The notes under the pieces are model-generated. The model was not told the DNA's origin and did no database searches. It saw only the letters and a list, made by a program, of their open reading frames with translations. The translations under genes were made by a program, and so were the position numbers. 64,000 nt of DNA from the NCBI GenBank assembly GCA_963277665.1, contig OY728143.1, positions 229,639,591-229,703,590 of the forward strand, in the 5' to 3' direction. Shown here one piece after another: positions 1-13,920 of the stretch. Within the stretch, counting starts at the first letter, position 1. Each line of letters opens with the position of its first letter. The DNA is from Viscum album. Lineage: Eukaryota > Streptophyta > Magnoliopsida > Santalales > Viscaceae.

Positions 1-3000
1 ATTATAACATATAGTGTTAGTTACAAGGATTATAATGGATCCCTCCAGTTAGAGAAATTTATTATCTTCTGATCCAACATATGATAAATATTTATATTTC
101 TCTCTTAATCTTAATCCAAAAATGTATTTTTGTTTATCTATTTGGTGCGTGTTTCTTCTACACCTCTAACTTCGTCTGGTATGAATCATATATATGTTCT
201 TAACATTCCATCTAGTAATCATACATCTAATTATCTTATAAATTATTTGCATAAATATTTTTACCCTCAAATATTATATGAAATATCTTTTTTTGGTGCA
301 CATAGGGATAATTTCCAATAACTGGTACCTTATACCTGATACAATCTCTATCCGTTTCAAATATAACCCAGAATAAAATTTCAAATATCCTTAATCAAAA
401 CCTATAACCTGTAAACTTCTTATTAGTAACATTTTCTAGTGCCTCAATAAATTTTTTCCATGATTATAATCTTCTTCTATATAGAAAAAGATCATCAATT
501 ATTATTCATGTGCATGAACTATAAATAAATGATTTGAATGTACTTATCTTTATATATACTCAATTCTTAGGAAAATAGAGGGAACTCAAATTTATTTTAT
601 AACTAAATGAAAATTCCAATTTCAATTTTTCACTCATTTAGACATCACTTGACGATTCTAAATTCATCTGAACTATTCATGAAGATTCATTAAGAATCTA
701 ATATTTAAATCATTCACAAAACCTCATTAACATCATCATCAAGAGACATTATAAATTTCATTAGATCATCATGATAACATGATTTGAATGGTTCACATAA
801 CATCCTCATAGTTAATGTCATTAAAAAATCAATATAAATATTAATAGATCTCCATCAATAACATCATTCATCAAACAATCCTCTTTTTTCTATATTAATT
901 GGTAGGGAATGTTGACTACTCTAGCTGATAGAACACAACTCAATATATGGATCCATAGAAATTTACATCCTAACTGGGCCATTATATTTCATTATCTTAT
1001 GATATAATAAATATCCATATTATGTCATAATTTACCATTGTTTCATTAAGAAAATTACTGGATATTACAAATCTATCATTTACATGATGACATTACATAA
1101 CCAGTTTATCTATAATCTTTGTAAATTTCTCAAAAATCACTCTTCTCGAATTTTCCACCATACAAATAGCTTTTATATGTTAACTTTTAACCTATTATGT
1201 AGTATTTAAAAACATGAGGTACCGTTAAAAATCCTATATATAGTACCATATTTCTTATCTCCATAACATCATATATCATATACCATACAACATAATATTT
1301 TACACTTGAACATTGTAAAAAATATTTTTCTATTACACTCAGTGTGTTTTCCATTAATCATGACATTTTGATTGCAATTTTAGATTAAATATATGAAATA
1401 TGGAACTCAATGTTTATCCCTTTTATATTTTACAAACTCGTTTGAGCTCAAACTTATCACACTATGGTAATCATATTGCTTCTGAAATCTTACATTATTT
1501 TCATGTGTGTCAAAACTCAGAAAAAATAGTTTCATTAAACTCTTGATTGGGTAACAACATCATGGTACTATCTTTGATCATGATACATTATACAACATCT
1601 TTCTTTTGAATTAGTCACAGTAGCCTTATATAATATATGATGTGAATTTATATTATGAGAGTTATCATACATTGACTATACCACTTTAGATTTCAAAACA
1701 CTACATTTTACCTTAAACAATTGATGAATGGAGTTTATGTGACCTTTGTTTTTTAAAAATATTTTTTTTGATATCATTTGGTTTGGTCTATCTGATGAAA
1801 TTACACAACTTAGGTAAAGACTTTTTCTGCATCTCTATCCACACACATTTTTATGGGGATATAATATCTATGATCTATATACAGTGATATTAATATGCTA
1901 ATATTGTTCAATCTATGTAAAAATCATAATGGGCTAAACTTGTCTGATGGTATCCTCTTGGTTTCTTAAATTTTACCATCATAGAAAAATATGTCTAATA
2001 ACGTCATCATAAATATATCTAGTTTATATGTTTACTTATCTCTCCTTCTACTATAATGCAAAAACAATATCTTGAATCATGAAATTTTCCATTATTATTG
2101 GAACTTTGATAATGGATTATCATCGTCTAACTTATAGAAACATTCAAAACTTCTATATTGATTGTTTCTTTACCTATACGAGGAATACTTCATTACACAT
2201 GTTAGGAATCAATGTTATCCTCCTCCATCAAATCATATAGAATATTTCATAATTTCTATAAGGAATATTTACTATCCTTCTCTATAATTACACTATCCCC
2301 TTTTGTACATCCTATAATGTAATTCTTCTATCTCTTTATATACTGGTGCATACTTCTTCACCTACAAATATATTAGACAGATTTCAGTAAAAATATCCAA
2401 CAAAGTATCCCTTAGAAAAAATTCCTAAAAATCATTACCTTCAATATCCACATTGAATTTATAATATTCTATTGAGAAAAAGTAAAATATATCACCAACA
2501 TCATATAATAGGAATTGGAGGACCAACTTTCACTATTCTTGATAGATTAACCCTTGAATTATTTTATAAGGTAGCATGAATGGTGGAACCTCTTATTGTG
2601 ATACATGTGTGCGTATAAGACACATTGATTTTGTATCACCTAAATATATTTCATTAACTTTTGTTAATTTTCCCAAAATCAAATTCTATAACCTCTTAGT
2701 ATGATTATGTTATTTATTTTATATTTAAATAGGCTAAGATTTCTATGTTTCAACACCTATGTTTTATAATATAAATATATTCGATATATGATATAATGAT
2801 TTTATAGTCAATCAATTATGTCATATTAGAAGATATACCTTTTAATAGAATACAATATGAATTTATATAGTCTCTCAAGAAAAATTGTGGTATATAAAAA
2901 CTTCATATAATATACATTGGTAGATTAATCATTGATCCAATGAAAAAATTTTATGTTAGGAAAACCATATAAATAAATTTCTCCCTCTTAATTATCACAT

Positions 3001-3250
3001 CACATCTTCAAAATCATTTTTTAGCTCATGACCATCATTAATGGAGTTGTGGATCATCACTAAAAACAGAGAATTTTAATCAATCAATGACATTGGTATG
3101 TGATAAAAAATGAATAGATCATTGATTATGGAATGGATAAATAAAAAATTGATTAATTATAGAATCATTAAAATTTATCCTTTCATGTCATTAAATATAA
3201 TGTTTTCATATCCTGTAATTCTTTCACTTCCTATTATTGCTTAGTCAGCA
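1..3250. other. Unassigned AT-rich DNA left of element E
   Basis: No gene or element could be supported. Open frames are all about 60 codons or shorter and match no family I recognise. The sequence resembles decayed retrotransposon DNA in composition, but I found no LTR end, primer-binding site or pol motif. The last five bases before element E (CAGCA, 3246-3250) are the candidate left target-site duplication of E; its right partner is not available. Confidence 0.5.
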
Positions 3251-3582
3251 TGGAAAATCATGCTATTGAAGGCATGAAAAATTTCAGGGTTAGTTCTTAT
3301 TTTATCTAGACCCCAATGGACTCATAATACATCAAAATCATTGAATAATTATATTTTGTGAAGATCATCCACAAAGATCATTGCCTATATTCCTACAAAT
3401 AAATTTTGACATTGTCTTTTTGAGTCCAACTAACTGCAATGGAGCCCGGTCCCTTTGTGGGGTCCTTTTTCTTTACAGCATGCCCCACGATTGCTGCTTT
3501 GATGGTGTCTTATCAATTCTAACCGAGTGTGATGGAGCCTAGCCCCTTCATGGTGCCCTTGTCCATTATTGCATGTGTAACA
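3251..3582 (+). repeat. Element E 5' LTR, first part (before inserted A)
   Basis: Begins with TGGAAAATCATG and continues with a CTATTGAAGG block that aligns with the start of the 3' LTR at 35310. Shared landmarks include GACCCCAATGGACT here against GACCCAAATGGACT in the other LTR, and the following ATCATTGCCT. The LTR is broken at about 3582 by element A and resumes at 13775, where CCCATGATCACCACTTTGAT matches a similar stretch near 35650. Confidence 0.75.
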
Positions 3583-6500
3583 TGTCATCACTATAATCTT
3601 TAATTCGATGCACTGTTTAAATAAATTTCCATTATTACAAGGAATAAAATCCCAATGTACCGATCAGTTTAGTAGCCTTGGAAATAATAGATAAACACAG
3701 AAGTTTTACATTACATCTTGAAATAAAAAACAACATACTATCCCATTTGAAAACCCTCATATCTCTTATACTATCTCTACTGGTCAATCATAATACACTT
3801 ATTCACATACTGGGGAAAAATGAAACATAATAAAGGGGTGAGCTCAGATACTCTGTAAGGTTAAACAAACTAGCGAAATCTATCATAAATAAGAAAAATC
3901 ATTTAAGGAAAGGTATTAAACTGAAACATAAGTCTTTAAAAAAATATATTCCTCATAATATGGAAAGTATAAATAAAATAATTCAATTTAAAGTTTCATA
4001 TGGATATTATACTAGTTGAATAATAACATGTAAAATCAATTAATAATCTCATAGAAATGGAATGCATAATGCGGGACATCTTAAACACACTGTCAAAGCA
4101 CTAGCCATGAAAACAAACATAATTGGGTAAGAAAATATCCAGAACCCAAATATAATTGTATTATTTCACCTAGAAATTCATAGGGGGCTACAGTGTGTCG
4201 TGACCAACACTTACAAAGTCCAATGTATTCCTCTTATGAATGGGGTAAAACATAACCAATATAAATATTCGTATTAAAAACAGGATATAAAGAGGCAATA
4301 CATAAACAATAACCTATGAATGGTATCAAAATAGAATATCCAATATAAAAAATATCATAATCCCTTTAATACAATAAGTGAGGTTGTATCATAAAAAATA
4401 AGTGTCAATTAAACATATAATCCAATAAAGGATAGTCATGAGGATGAAAAAAATCATAAAAAATCGTCAAAACTATTTGAGAGAAATATCTCTTCATTAA
4501 TTTGAATTTAATTTAAAATACTATGAAATTATGAAAGGAAAAATTTCTTTTGAAAACAAATATTGATGCTTTTATGGAATACATTAGAATAATAACGAGT
4601 CACAATGACAAAAAATAGCCACTTATACCATATAAGTAAACATTATTTCCTTAATTTATTAAAATGGTCATAAAGTACCTCATTTGGAAAACAATGGAAA
4701 GATTCCTTTCAAAACTTTTTATATAAAAAATAAAACAAGGTTAAAAATTTATTTTAAAAAAGAAAATAATATTTTCAAATACTTATTCCTGGCGTTAACA
4801 GCTTTGTTTTTCCATTCCGGTTCTACCATGTCGGTCATGTTTCTTTTGAATGGGATGTATTTTATTCATACCTAGAATTATATTGAATTCATAATTGTTA
4901 TTTTTACTCATCATATAAATTTTAAAATAATTCTTTAGTGGTTAACATGTAAAATGAATCTCACCATGTCGTTGAGACGGAAGGTTTTACGTACGCACGA
5001 GCAACAATATCATTCCCTTGATGATTAAATAGTAAGGAATTGGATTTTATATTAATTATTCCGAATCATTATCTTGTTATATTAAATTTTATTTTCAATT
5101 ATACTCATCAATATAACCATCCAAATAAATTAGTATTGAATAAAAAATCAGACCACGACGTGGAGACAGTAGGCCATACTTACGCATGCATGGTGACATT
5201 ATTATTCGTAGGATGGATAGAAATAAGAATATTGTTGTCCCATAATCATAATAATATATCAGTACATAAATTTTATAGTTTTTATTACATTACTATGTAA
5301 GAATCATAGTATATAGAAGTATAAGAAGAAAATAACTTCAAAATAGTTGAAAAAACATTTACCTCCTTTTCGGGTATTTCCATTTGATTTTCACAAAAAG
5401 GACTCCATACGATTGCTTTATGCCGGAATATTGGACTCTAGGATGATGTGAGGGATATATGTATGAGATATAGGCATGTATTTTCTGAAATAAAGGGCTT
5501 TAGATATGTGAATAAAATAGAATAAATGGTGACCTTTTATAAGAGAAGGAAGGGGCACTTTTGAAAATGCCAAAACTTTTAATTTATTATTATTTCATAT
5601 TCAATTTCAAATAGAACCAAAGTAAGTTATTTAGAGTATGTGATTAGAATGGGTATAAATCATAACAAACAGTAATTTCTATAAATGTTTAGGTCAAAAA
5701 ATTAACATTATATTTTGACTTTAACCTATAGTTTAGTAGTTTAACTCTTATCGTGTTTACTTGTTTTTCTACAATACAGGGTTAATATAGTTATAATAAA
5801 ATAATAAAGTAACACCAGTTGGATAATTTATGATATATTTAACAATATAAATTTTATTTTTATGAACCTAATATTTATAATAGTTTTTAACATTTAATAA
5901 AATATTATTTATTTCAAAGTATCATTAGTGTCAATTTTGATACAATTCAATATTTTGATTTTTAAAACTATCAACACTACATGATAACTTCAGACCAATA
6001 CTTCCAACATGTAACTAACATGACTATGTTATCTATAAAATCCATTTATTTCATTATTTAAGAAAATTATATTTATTTTAATATTTTTAATATCATTTAA
6101 TTGATTCTTCCTTTAATAAATTAATTACTACATAATCATTGTGTCACCATTTAATATAATTATTTAGTTTATAAAATTATAATTTAATTACCATAATTTA
6201 GGTAAAAATATTTTACTTATAGTAAATAATTATAGATTACCATATAACTTGGATAAACTCATATTAAAAATATTTTACTTCATAAAAAAAAGTATAACAA
6301 AATTGGGTTTTCATTAAATATAATACTAAAGTCATCCATGTGGCTCCATGTGAACCCAAAATCGACCCATGGATTATTTTTGGTCAAAAAACACCAACAC
6401 TATAAAATTAAGACATGTTTTTTTAATGTTATAATATTATATTTACCTTTAATTACCTGATATACCCCAAACCGCGATAATAATTGTTTTTACTAAAGTT

Positions 6501-7358
6501 ATAATTCATAATATCCAAAAAAATAAGTAACCTATTAAAAAAATATATACACACTAACTCCAAATATAGAATCCATTTTTCAAAAATTTAAAATAAATAT
6601 TTTTTATAAATTATATTAAATTTTTTTCCCTATTGACAAAACGAGAAAAAATGTTTTTCAAAAGTAAAAAACCATCAAAAGATTGACATGTGTTTATATC
6701 TAATTTGAACCTAAAAATAATTCCAAACACAAAAAATATATTAATTGATAAAAATACAATCTAATTATATTTTAAAACAAACTAAAATAATAATCTATGA
6801 ATATAAATAAATTATATGAAAAAGATGTTTTGCAATAAAAATGTAGAATTCTTCACTATTTATTAAATTATAAAAGTTATCAGAAAAACCCCAAAATTTT
6901 TTCCAAACTATGTTCATATGAACCCCTTATAAAGAATAAATTTATTATTGGAAATATAATTTATAAATGTGTAAAATAATAAAATTAAAAATGGGTTTCC
7001 ATTAAAATATGGTAAACTTCATTTTTTAAAAAAAATACTTCTTTTATTCGAAAAATTGAATCTTTTTTATATCATGTCAATAAAATAAAAAAATGAATGT
7101 TAAAATTTTATAGAATATATAAAATTAAAAATTTGGTTAATAATATTCCAAACCTCTAATTTAATTTCTTGTTTATATATTACGTTAAATAATATTATTT
7201 TATTAATATATTGTGGTTCAATTGAACTAGGCCCTGCGTGTAATGTAAGAAAACTCATTATTGTGTGTAGCGTAATCTTAACATGGTATTTCATAAAAAT
7301 ATATATAGAAAAAAAATTATTCATAAATAAAAATATTATAATCTCTTGAGGTGTTACA
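3583..7358 (-). repeat. Element A 3' LTR (about 3.8 kb)
   Basis: On the minus strand it starts TGTAACACC right after a polypurine tract (7359 onward). Its far end, TGTCATCAC on the + strand, aligns with TGCCCCGACC at 9759. It matches the 5' LTR along its length, for example the GGGGTGAGCTCA block (about 3835 and 10011), the boxed region near 4970 and 11390, and the AATTGGGTTTTC / AATTGGATTTTC stretch at about 6300 and 12717. Divergence between copies is substantial, with many small indels, so the insertion is old. Confidence 0.8.
5534..5541 (-). promoter_or_regulatory. Candidate TATA box in element A 3' LTR
   Basis: The minus strand reads TATAAAAG just upstream of a conserved purine/pyrimidine block. 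The equivalent site in the other LTR is kept at 11953-11959. Conservation between two diverged LTRs and the position inside the LTR suggest the element's Pol II promoter. No transcript evidence is available. Confidence 0.4.
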
Positions 7359-7400
7359 TTCTTCCCTCCTTCAATAAATTGCGTCCTCGCAATTTTTGAA
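7359..7400 (-). other. Element A polypurine tract and end of pol
   Basis: Read on the minus strand, a GCGAGGACGCAATTT stretch precedes GAAGGAGGGAAGAA, followed directly by the LTR start TGTAACACC. In plant chromoviruses the polyprotein ends with a Phe-Glu-Asp-Glu-type tail just before a polypurine tract of this form, so this marks the pol 3' end and the plus-strand primer. Confidence 0.7.
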
Positions 7401-8879
7401 TTTGGGTTTTGTAACTAATGATTGATTATTCAAAATTCATTTATTGCAATCCCGCATCGAAATAAGGGTTGATAAAACATCCACTTTTAAATATATATAT
7501 AGTTATGTAAGAAGGATACCATATACAAGAAATATCAAGATTCCATTTAGTAAAACATGGACATGAAAGAAAAATATAACCATCAGGTTCTAATGGAGAG
7601 TGATATAGAATATAATTTGGAGAATGTGAATTATTGTAAATCTAGAAGTCAATGATGATCTATGGGACCATTTGATTCATTGGAAAATTTATTTGGATAT
7701 CATTTTTGGTTTCAAGATCCATTCCCCTATATTTGAATAATTAATTTACTTCATAGAATAACTATCAAGGAAAAATACTTACACTATAAGTAGAGCTTTA
7801 TCCTTTAACTAATTCCTACCATAAACTCATCTTCCTCTTCAAATGTTACTAAAAAAAATCTATTTATCTTAATCATATAATCTTCTTAAAATAAACTTAT
7901 TCCATTTAAATAAATTAAACTATATTTTACAAACTAGGGACTTCTCGTAGGCCTTTGGTAGGAGATAAAACATTTTCGCACTTCAGTTGTGTATTATATT
8001 CCCACAACATTGTCTAATGTGATTGTTGGTCGGACGACTTGAAAGTTGTCCATTTTGTAAAACAATATTATTATAACATTCCAAAATAACATTATGTAAT
8101 TTTTAAATCTCATCCAATACTATCCAATGATCAAATTAATCCATTCTAACATTTAAGCTTTTCCTAAATACTTCTATCCAAACTCATAGTCCAATAATTT
8201 ATAAGCAAGGTTACAAAATTTCTAAAATCAACATAACATAATGAAAATACTTTTTTATCACATACCATACATGTGAATACCATCAACATGTATTCTCTTA
8301 AAATATATTAATAACGTGAATTACCATTAAAACTTATTTAATATGTTTAGGCTTTCTTATTCCTTACATAAAACATATAATATCAGATATACACCTTCAA
8401 ACCAAAAAATGTTGTAATCTCAAAAAATGATGGAAAAAAAAACCCATTAATATGTTACAAATTAGTAAATAACATCCCATTTAATTTTTCCAAATTAACC
8501 ATATCTCTATTCCAACGTCATTATCATAATATCAGAAACATATTAAGGGTTATCATTCAATACAAGATATATTTTAAAAAATGTTTATCATGAAACTGTG
8601 TCACTTTACATGGTAGCATAAAATATCACATCCTTAATGAAATAGTACTATAAAAAATCCTTATATACTTCATAATTCATATAACCAATACTTTTCTTAT
8701 AAAATATTCAAATCAAATAATTCTTGAATAGGTATATTAATCATTCCTCTTTATCTGAGATAGTATCATAACATGATCATTATCCAATAACATTATCAGG
8801 GTTATATTCCATTGATGATTGGGACATTGATTCACATACTATCCCATATCCTTGCAGTTGAATCATTTTTCATTAGATA
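7401..8879. other. Element A interior without recognisable domains
   Basis: Between the pol end and the gag zinc knuckle I see no RT, RNase H or integrase motif on either strand. The stretch is much shorter than a chromovirus pol (normally over 3 kb), so most of pol has been deleted. What remains is AT-rich and full of stops. Confidence 0.5.
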
Positions 8880-9254
8880 ACATTTTCTTACCCTTTTAGT
8901 GAAAAACATGGTTTAATTTTTCTCAACACTTATACCAAACTAAAATTCCCTTCATGAATTTATGAGGGTGATTCTTTCCACAGTTATCACATGTAGGAAA
9001 ATCCTTTTTTCCCTTCCATCATTTATCTATTTTTTCTCTACCATCCTCTTATTATCTTGATTCCCTTAAAATCTATAGGACTTAGATATTTTTTTTGCGT
9101 GTCTTATTAACAAAAGTTATTATTTCTTCATATGCTAAGAATACATGGGAGACTATTTCCATTTGAAATGTTGGAATAATACCTTAAAAGATATGATCCT
9201 TATTAATCTTTTCATAATGTGAATTAGTGTCATTCTCAACTCTAGGTTCATTTT
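8880..9254 (-). pseudogene. gag: Element A gag remnant with zinc knuckle
   Basis: The minus strand from about 8997 to 8900 reads Cys-Asp-Asn-Cys-Gly-Lys-Asn-His-Pro-His, followed about 16 residues later by a Tyr-Lys-Cys triplet. This is the paired zinc-knuckle arrangement seen in chromovirus Gag (nucleocapsid), which binds the genomic RNA. A plausible start ATG lies at about 9252, where the context resembles that of the gag start of element D at 53398. The frame is interrupted, and the capsid-like core upstream of the knuckle is hard to read. Gag would assemble the cytoplasmic virus-like particle; this copy is dead. Assignment rests on the Cys/His pattern and on element architecture. Confidence 0.6.
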
Positions 9255-9427
9255 ATATAACATGACATATAATTGATTAGCATATAATGTTATTTACTTT
9301 GTATAACTCTAATTATGGTATTGTACATAACATAAATTTATGCATCATAAATTATAAAATCATAAACATTGGTTAATTTTGGAGAATATTAACTTTAAAA
9401 TCCTTTATAATGGTAGGTAAATAAAAT

Positions 9428-9620
9428 GTGAATTATCCTAAGAATATACCCATGGAGTTTCAAATTATGTGCGTAGTAAGGGCCATTTTTGTACACCAGG
9501 TTACCCATAGTCATGCTCGAAACACCTTTCTCGAGTTGTTTCTCCTAGGTACATCTGTGCTTGAACAAAGTCCACATGTAGTATCCATACATGGTTTTAT
9601 TTATTTGAATATCCAAATAA
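9428..9620 (-). other. Element A leader block conserved with element D
   Basis: This stretch between the primer-binding site and gag aligns with 53553-53720 in element D. Shared blocks include CCATAGTCATGC against CCCGAGTCATGC, AAACACCTTTCTCGAGTTGT against AAACACTTTGTCGGAGTTTT, and GGTACATCT. Untranslated leader sequence kept between two elements that otherwise differ a lot suggests an RNA-level role such as packaging or dimerisation; that is inference. Confidence 0.55.
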
Positions 9621-9738
9621 ACTCTACGTTACCATAATTTTAGGATGGTAATATATACTTGTCTTCAAGGTATATCATAGGGTAATGTTCCCTAATCATA
9701 GTTTTTTTAATCTAGTTTCCAAGGTTTATACTAAACTT

Positions 9739-9750
9739 CCTCTAATACAA
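9739..9750 (-). other. Element A primer-binding site (initiator-Met tRNA type)
   Basis: The minus strand reads TTGTATTAGAGG seven or eight bases inside the 5' LTR end. The canonical plant site complementary to the initiator-Met tRNA 3' end is TGGTATCAGAG; this copy carries G-to-deleted and C-to-T changes. Its position next to the LTR end supports the call. Confidence 0.55.
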
Positions 9751-9758
9751 TCAATAAT

Positions 9759-12700
9759 GCCCCGACCCCTGAATCTCCGACTTAGTGCATTATTTTAATA
9801 AAATATAATGATTACATGGAATCAAATCCCAAAGGACTGATTAGTTTAGTAGCAATTTAAATACTAGCTACAAAAATATGTTTTACCTTACATCTTGAAA
9901 GGAAAAATAACATATTAACCCCTTTGAAAACACTCATATCCGTTATACTATCCATGTAAATCCGTCATAATAAACTTCTTCAAATCTTGGAAAAAACTAT
10001 ATATAATAAAGGGGTGAGCTCATAGACTTAGTAAGGATAAACAAAATTTCAAAAGCTATCATAAATAAGCATAAACGTTTATGGAAAGGTATAAAACTAT
10101 GACACAAGCTTTCTAGAAATTATCTTATGAATAATATATCATGAATAAGTCATATAATTCCATTTAAATATTCACATGGATATTATTATACTCAAATAAT
10201 AAAATGTAAAACCAATATCTAATCTCACGATGAGGGAATGAGAAATGCGATAAATATTAAAAAACTGTCAATGATTTGGCCAAGAAACCATAAATAATTT
10301 GGTAATACATTCTTCAAAACGAAAAAATATTTATCTCATGAGACATACAAATTTATTGAGGGCTATATTGGCCCCCTCCTGACACTTAAAATGTCTAATG
10401 AATTCCTCTTATGAAATGGGTAAAAAAACCAATATAAACATTCATATTAAAACATGTATATGTTATGTTAATACATAACCCATAAGGTTTGATTTGTATA
10501 ATAATAGAACATCCACAATCAAAAATATCATAAACCCTTAAATAAAATAGGGATGATTGTATCATAATAAATCAACCTCAATTAAACATAAAATCCAACG
10601 ATGGATGTTGACATAGATGAAAATAATCTCTTATAATTGTTAAAACTCTTTGAGATAAATATCCATTTTTACTTTGAAATTATTTTAAAATCCCACAAAA
10701 TTATAAATGAAAAAATTTCTTATGAATGAAACCATATAATATTGGAAGGGAAACATCAGAATGTTAAGATGTAATAACACAGATAAACAGTCACTCACTC
10801 AATATATGTTAAAAAAACATTAGTTCTTTAATTTGTCGAAAAGGACTTAATGTACCTCATTTAGACAACAATGGAAAGATTCTGTTAAAAATGTTTTCTA
10901 TAAAAAATCACACATGGGTAAAATTTAATTAACCAAAATTTTCTTATATATTGAAATACATTTTATGAAACATAGACATCGATGCTATAAATATCCAAGT
11001 AGATACTTACGCATAGACAATCTCAGACAGTAATGAGATTGTGAAATCAACCATTACCTTGTACATTCCTTTAGTAAAGGGTGTGTTAACATCTTTTACA
11101 ATGGTTAAAGCAAGATATTAAATTATTCCAAGACCATATCCATATTTATGATATCAAATATGATCCTTTTATATCATTTTTAATAGTATTTCAGTATTAC
11201 CATTATTTTGGGTGTTAATTTCTTCGTATTCTATTTCCTATTTTTCCTTGTAAGTTATATCTGTTATATAAAGGATGTAATTTATTAATATACAGAATTA
11301 TATCATATTCATAAATTTTAGTTTTACACATAATATTAATTTTATAAATTTTCTTGGGTTGTTAATGTGTATAATTAATCTCATCACATCCTAGAGACGG
11401 TAGGTCGTAAGTATGCATGAACGATAGTATCATTCTATTGATGGTTAAATGGTAAAGAATTAAATGGTATATTAATTATACATAATAATTAACATATTAT
11501 ATTAATTAATTATATCCATTATACCCATCATTATACAAATCCAAATAAATTATAGTTGAATAAAAAATTACACCATGGCGTGGAGACGGTAACCCATACA
11601 TATAAATGCATGATAATATTATTGTTTATAGGATAGATGAAAGGAAGAATATGGTGGTCCCATAATTGTAATAAAATCTAATAATTTATATTATACTATA
11701 TGTATTTCTTTATTATGGAAGAATCGTAGGAATTTGAAGTAGAAGAAGAAAAGAACTTTGAAATAGTTGATAAAATGATTACCTAATCTTCAGGTATGTC
11801 CTTTTGATTTTCAACAAAGCAGTCATTAGCATGGATTTATTAATAAGTATGGACTATATGATGAATTAAGGAATTTTGGAAGGATAATGTTTCAGGTTTT
11901 TTCTGAACTAAATTGATTTAGAGGTGTGAATAAAAGAGAATGAATGGTGCCCCTTTATAAGAGAGGGGAGAGGCATTTTTGTAAACTACAAAACTATTAA
12001 TTTATTATAAATTCATTTTCAGTTTAAAATCGATAAAAATTGAGTTATTTAAATGATAATATGATGAAGGTTCCAAATAATCTCCAAAAATTATTTTTAT
12101 ACAACTTTAGGTCCCAAATGTAACTTTATCTTTTGGAGTTAACCCTTAGTTAAACTGTTTAACTTTTAATGTTCTCGCATGTCATTTATGACATAAGGTT
12201 AGTATACTTACTATAAAATAAAAAACTGACCCCAATTAGAAATCTTATGATATTATTTACATTATAAGACTTATTTTTTCTGATCGTAATATTTTTATGA
12301 ATTTTATATCATTTAATAAAATATTATTTATTTTAAGGTTTCATTCATGTCAATTTAGATACTGTACAATATTTTAATTTTAAAAATATCAAAAATACAC
12401 TTGACATTGCAAAAAAACATCAATTATGTCACTACAATGTATATAGTATCTCTAAATTTTTGGATGACATTAAATAAGTCATATATTACTTATTTTAATA
12501 TTTTAAATACCATTAAATTTTTATTCCTTTAATAAATCAATTACAACATAATCATTCTGTCACCATTTAATTCAATTATTTGTTTTATAAAATTATAAAT
12601 AAATTATCATAATTTAGATAAAATTCATATTTATAATGTATATTTATATTTGATGATATCCCTCATATAACTGCATATTATAAATATTTTACTTCTTAAA

Positions 12701-13774
12701 AACAAAAGTATAATAGAATTGGATTTTCTTAAATAAAATATTATTGTCATCAAACAAGCTACAAGTGATCCCAAAATCATCCTAAGGATTAATTTGGTCT
12801 AAAAACATACTAAATGAAATTAGGTCTAGTTTTAGGGTAATTATAATAATATATTTTCCTTTAATTACCTGATTTACCCTTAACTGTGGTAATTGAAAAA
12901 TTACTAATGTTACTATTCCTAATATCCAAAAAATAAAATTATCCTATTTAAATAATTTAGACCCAATAATTCAAATTATATAACCCATTTTTCCATATTT
13001 AAAACATATAAGTGGTCTTAATTAATTTATAATTAATCCTCGGTGACAAAATGAGAAAATGAGGTTTTCAAAAGTAAAAAACCATAAAAAGATTGGCATG
13101 GGTTTATATATAATTTTAATGTGAAAATAACTATAATAATCTAAATTATATTAAATGATTAAAACATTACATAATTATAAATTAAATATAATTAAAAAGA
13201 TAATATAACAATATAAGTAAATTATATGATAAAGCAGTTTTGAATATAAAATACAGTATTTTCACTATTTGTTAAAATATACAATTTATCAGAAAAATAC
13301 CAAAAGTAAGTCCAAACTAATTTTTTCTGTCCTGCATCTAAATAAGAAGTTTATTATGTCCAACTAAATATAAATAAGTTTCAAATACATTATTTTAAAA
13401 TTTTTCTCATTTATAAGGTGTTCAAACTACATTTTTTGAAAATTTATTCTTTTATTCAAATAATAGAATATTTTCTTATATAATTTCTAGAAAATACACA
13501 AGGTGAATGTTTTAATTATAAGGAATTTATAAAATTCAAAATTTGGATAATAATATTCATAACTTCTAATATAATTTCATGGTTATATATTATATTAAAT
13601 AATAATATTTTAGTAATATATTATTGTTCGGTAGAACTCAGCCTTGCGAGTAATGCAACAAAACTCATTTTTGTGTGTAGAGTAAGATTAACATGGTGTT
13701 AAGTAAAAATAATGCATGAAAAAAAATTAAATTTATTAAAAAATTAAAATATTTTAAATTCTTAGGGTGTAACA
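9759..13774 (-). repeat. Element A 5' LTR (about 4.0 kb)
   Basis: Direct repeat of 3583-7358 and the upstream LTR in the element's own orientation. It begins on the minus strand with TGTTACACC at 13774 and ends GGTCGGGGCA at 9759. It is about 240 bp longer than the other copy through small indels. The sequence on its right resumes the interrupted LTR of element E. Confidence 0.8.
11953..11959 (-). promoter_or_regulatory. Candidate TATA box in element A 5' LTR
   Basis: The minus strand reads TATAAAG in the same context as 5534-5541 in the other LTR. If functional it would drive genomic RNA synthesis leftward. Confidence 0.4.
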
Positions 13775-13914
13775 ACATGCCCCATGATCACCACTTTGAT
13801 GATTCTTTCGCGAGTCCGATGAATGCTTTTATTCATCACGGTGTCACATCATCTTCGCAGTTCCTAGTTTTCACTACATGGTGATACCCAAGAGTTCAAA
13901 AAACCACAATGTCC

Positions 13915-13920
13915 TATAAA
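13915..13920 (+). promoter_or_regulatory. Candidate TATA box in element E LTR
   Basis: TATAAA lies between a CACAATGTCC stretch and a pyrimidine-rich run. The matching site in the 3' LTR (about 35784) reads AATAAAAA. It is a plausible core promoter for the sense transcript, but support is only positional. Confidence 0.3.

Larger units (their letters stand above)
3583..13774 (-). mobile_element. Element A: chromovirus-like LTR retrotransposon, gag remnant only
   Basis: Two long direct repeats (3583-7358 and 9759-13774) flank a 2.4 kb interior. Read on the minus strand, the order is 5' LTR, a primer-binding site resembling the initiator-Met tRNA type, a leader, a gag remnant with a zinc knuckle, the very end of pol, a polypurine tract and the 3' LTR. 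PR, RT, RNase H and nearly all of INT are absent, so this is a deletion derivative or a non-autonomous form. AACAT occurs at both edges (3579-3583 and 13774-13778) and is a possible target-site duplication if the LTR ends are shifted by one base. It sits inside the 5' LTR of E. Confidence 0.8.

Noticed and set aside
1..3250. Possible minus-strand gypsy pol fragments
   Set aside because: Compared by eye with integrase and gag landmarks of D and F; no ordered set of motifs could be found.
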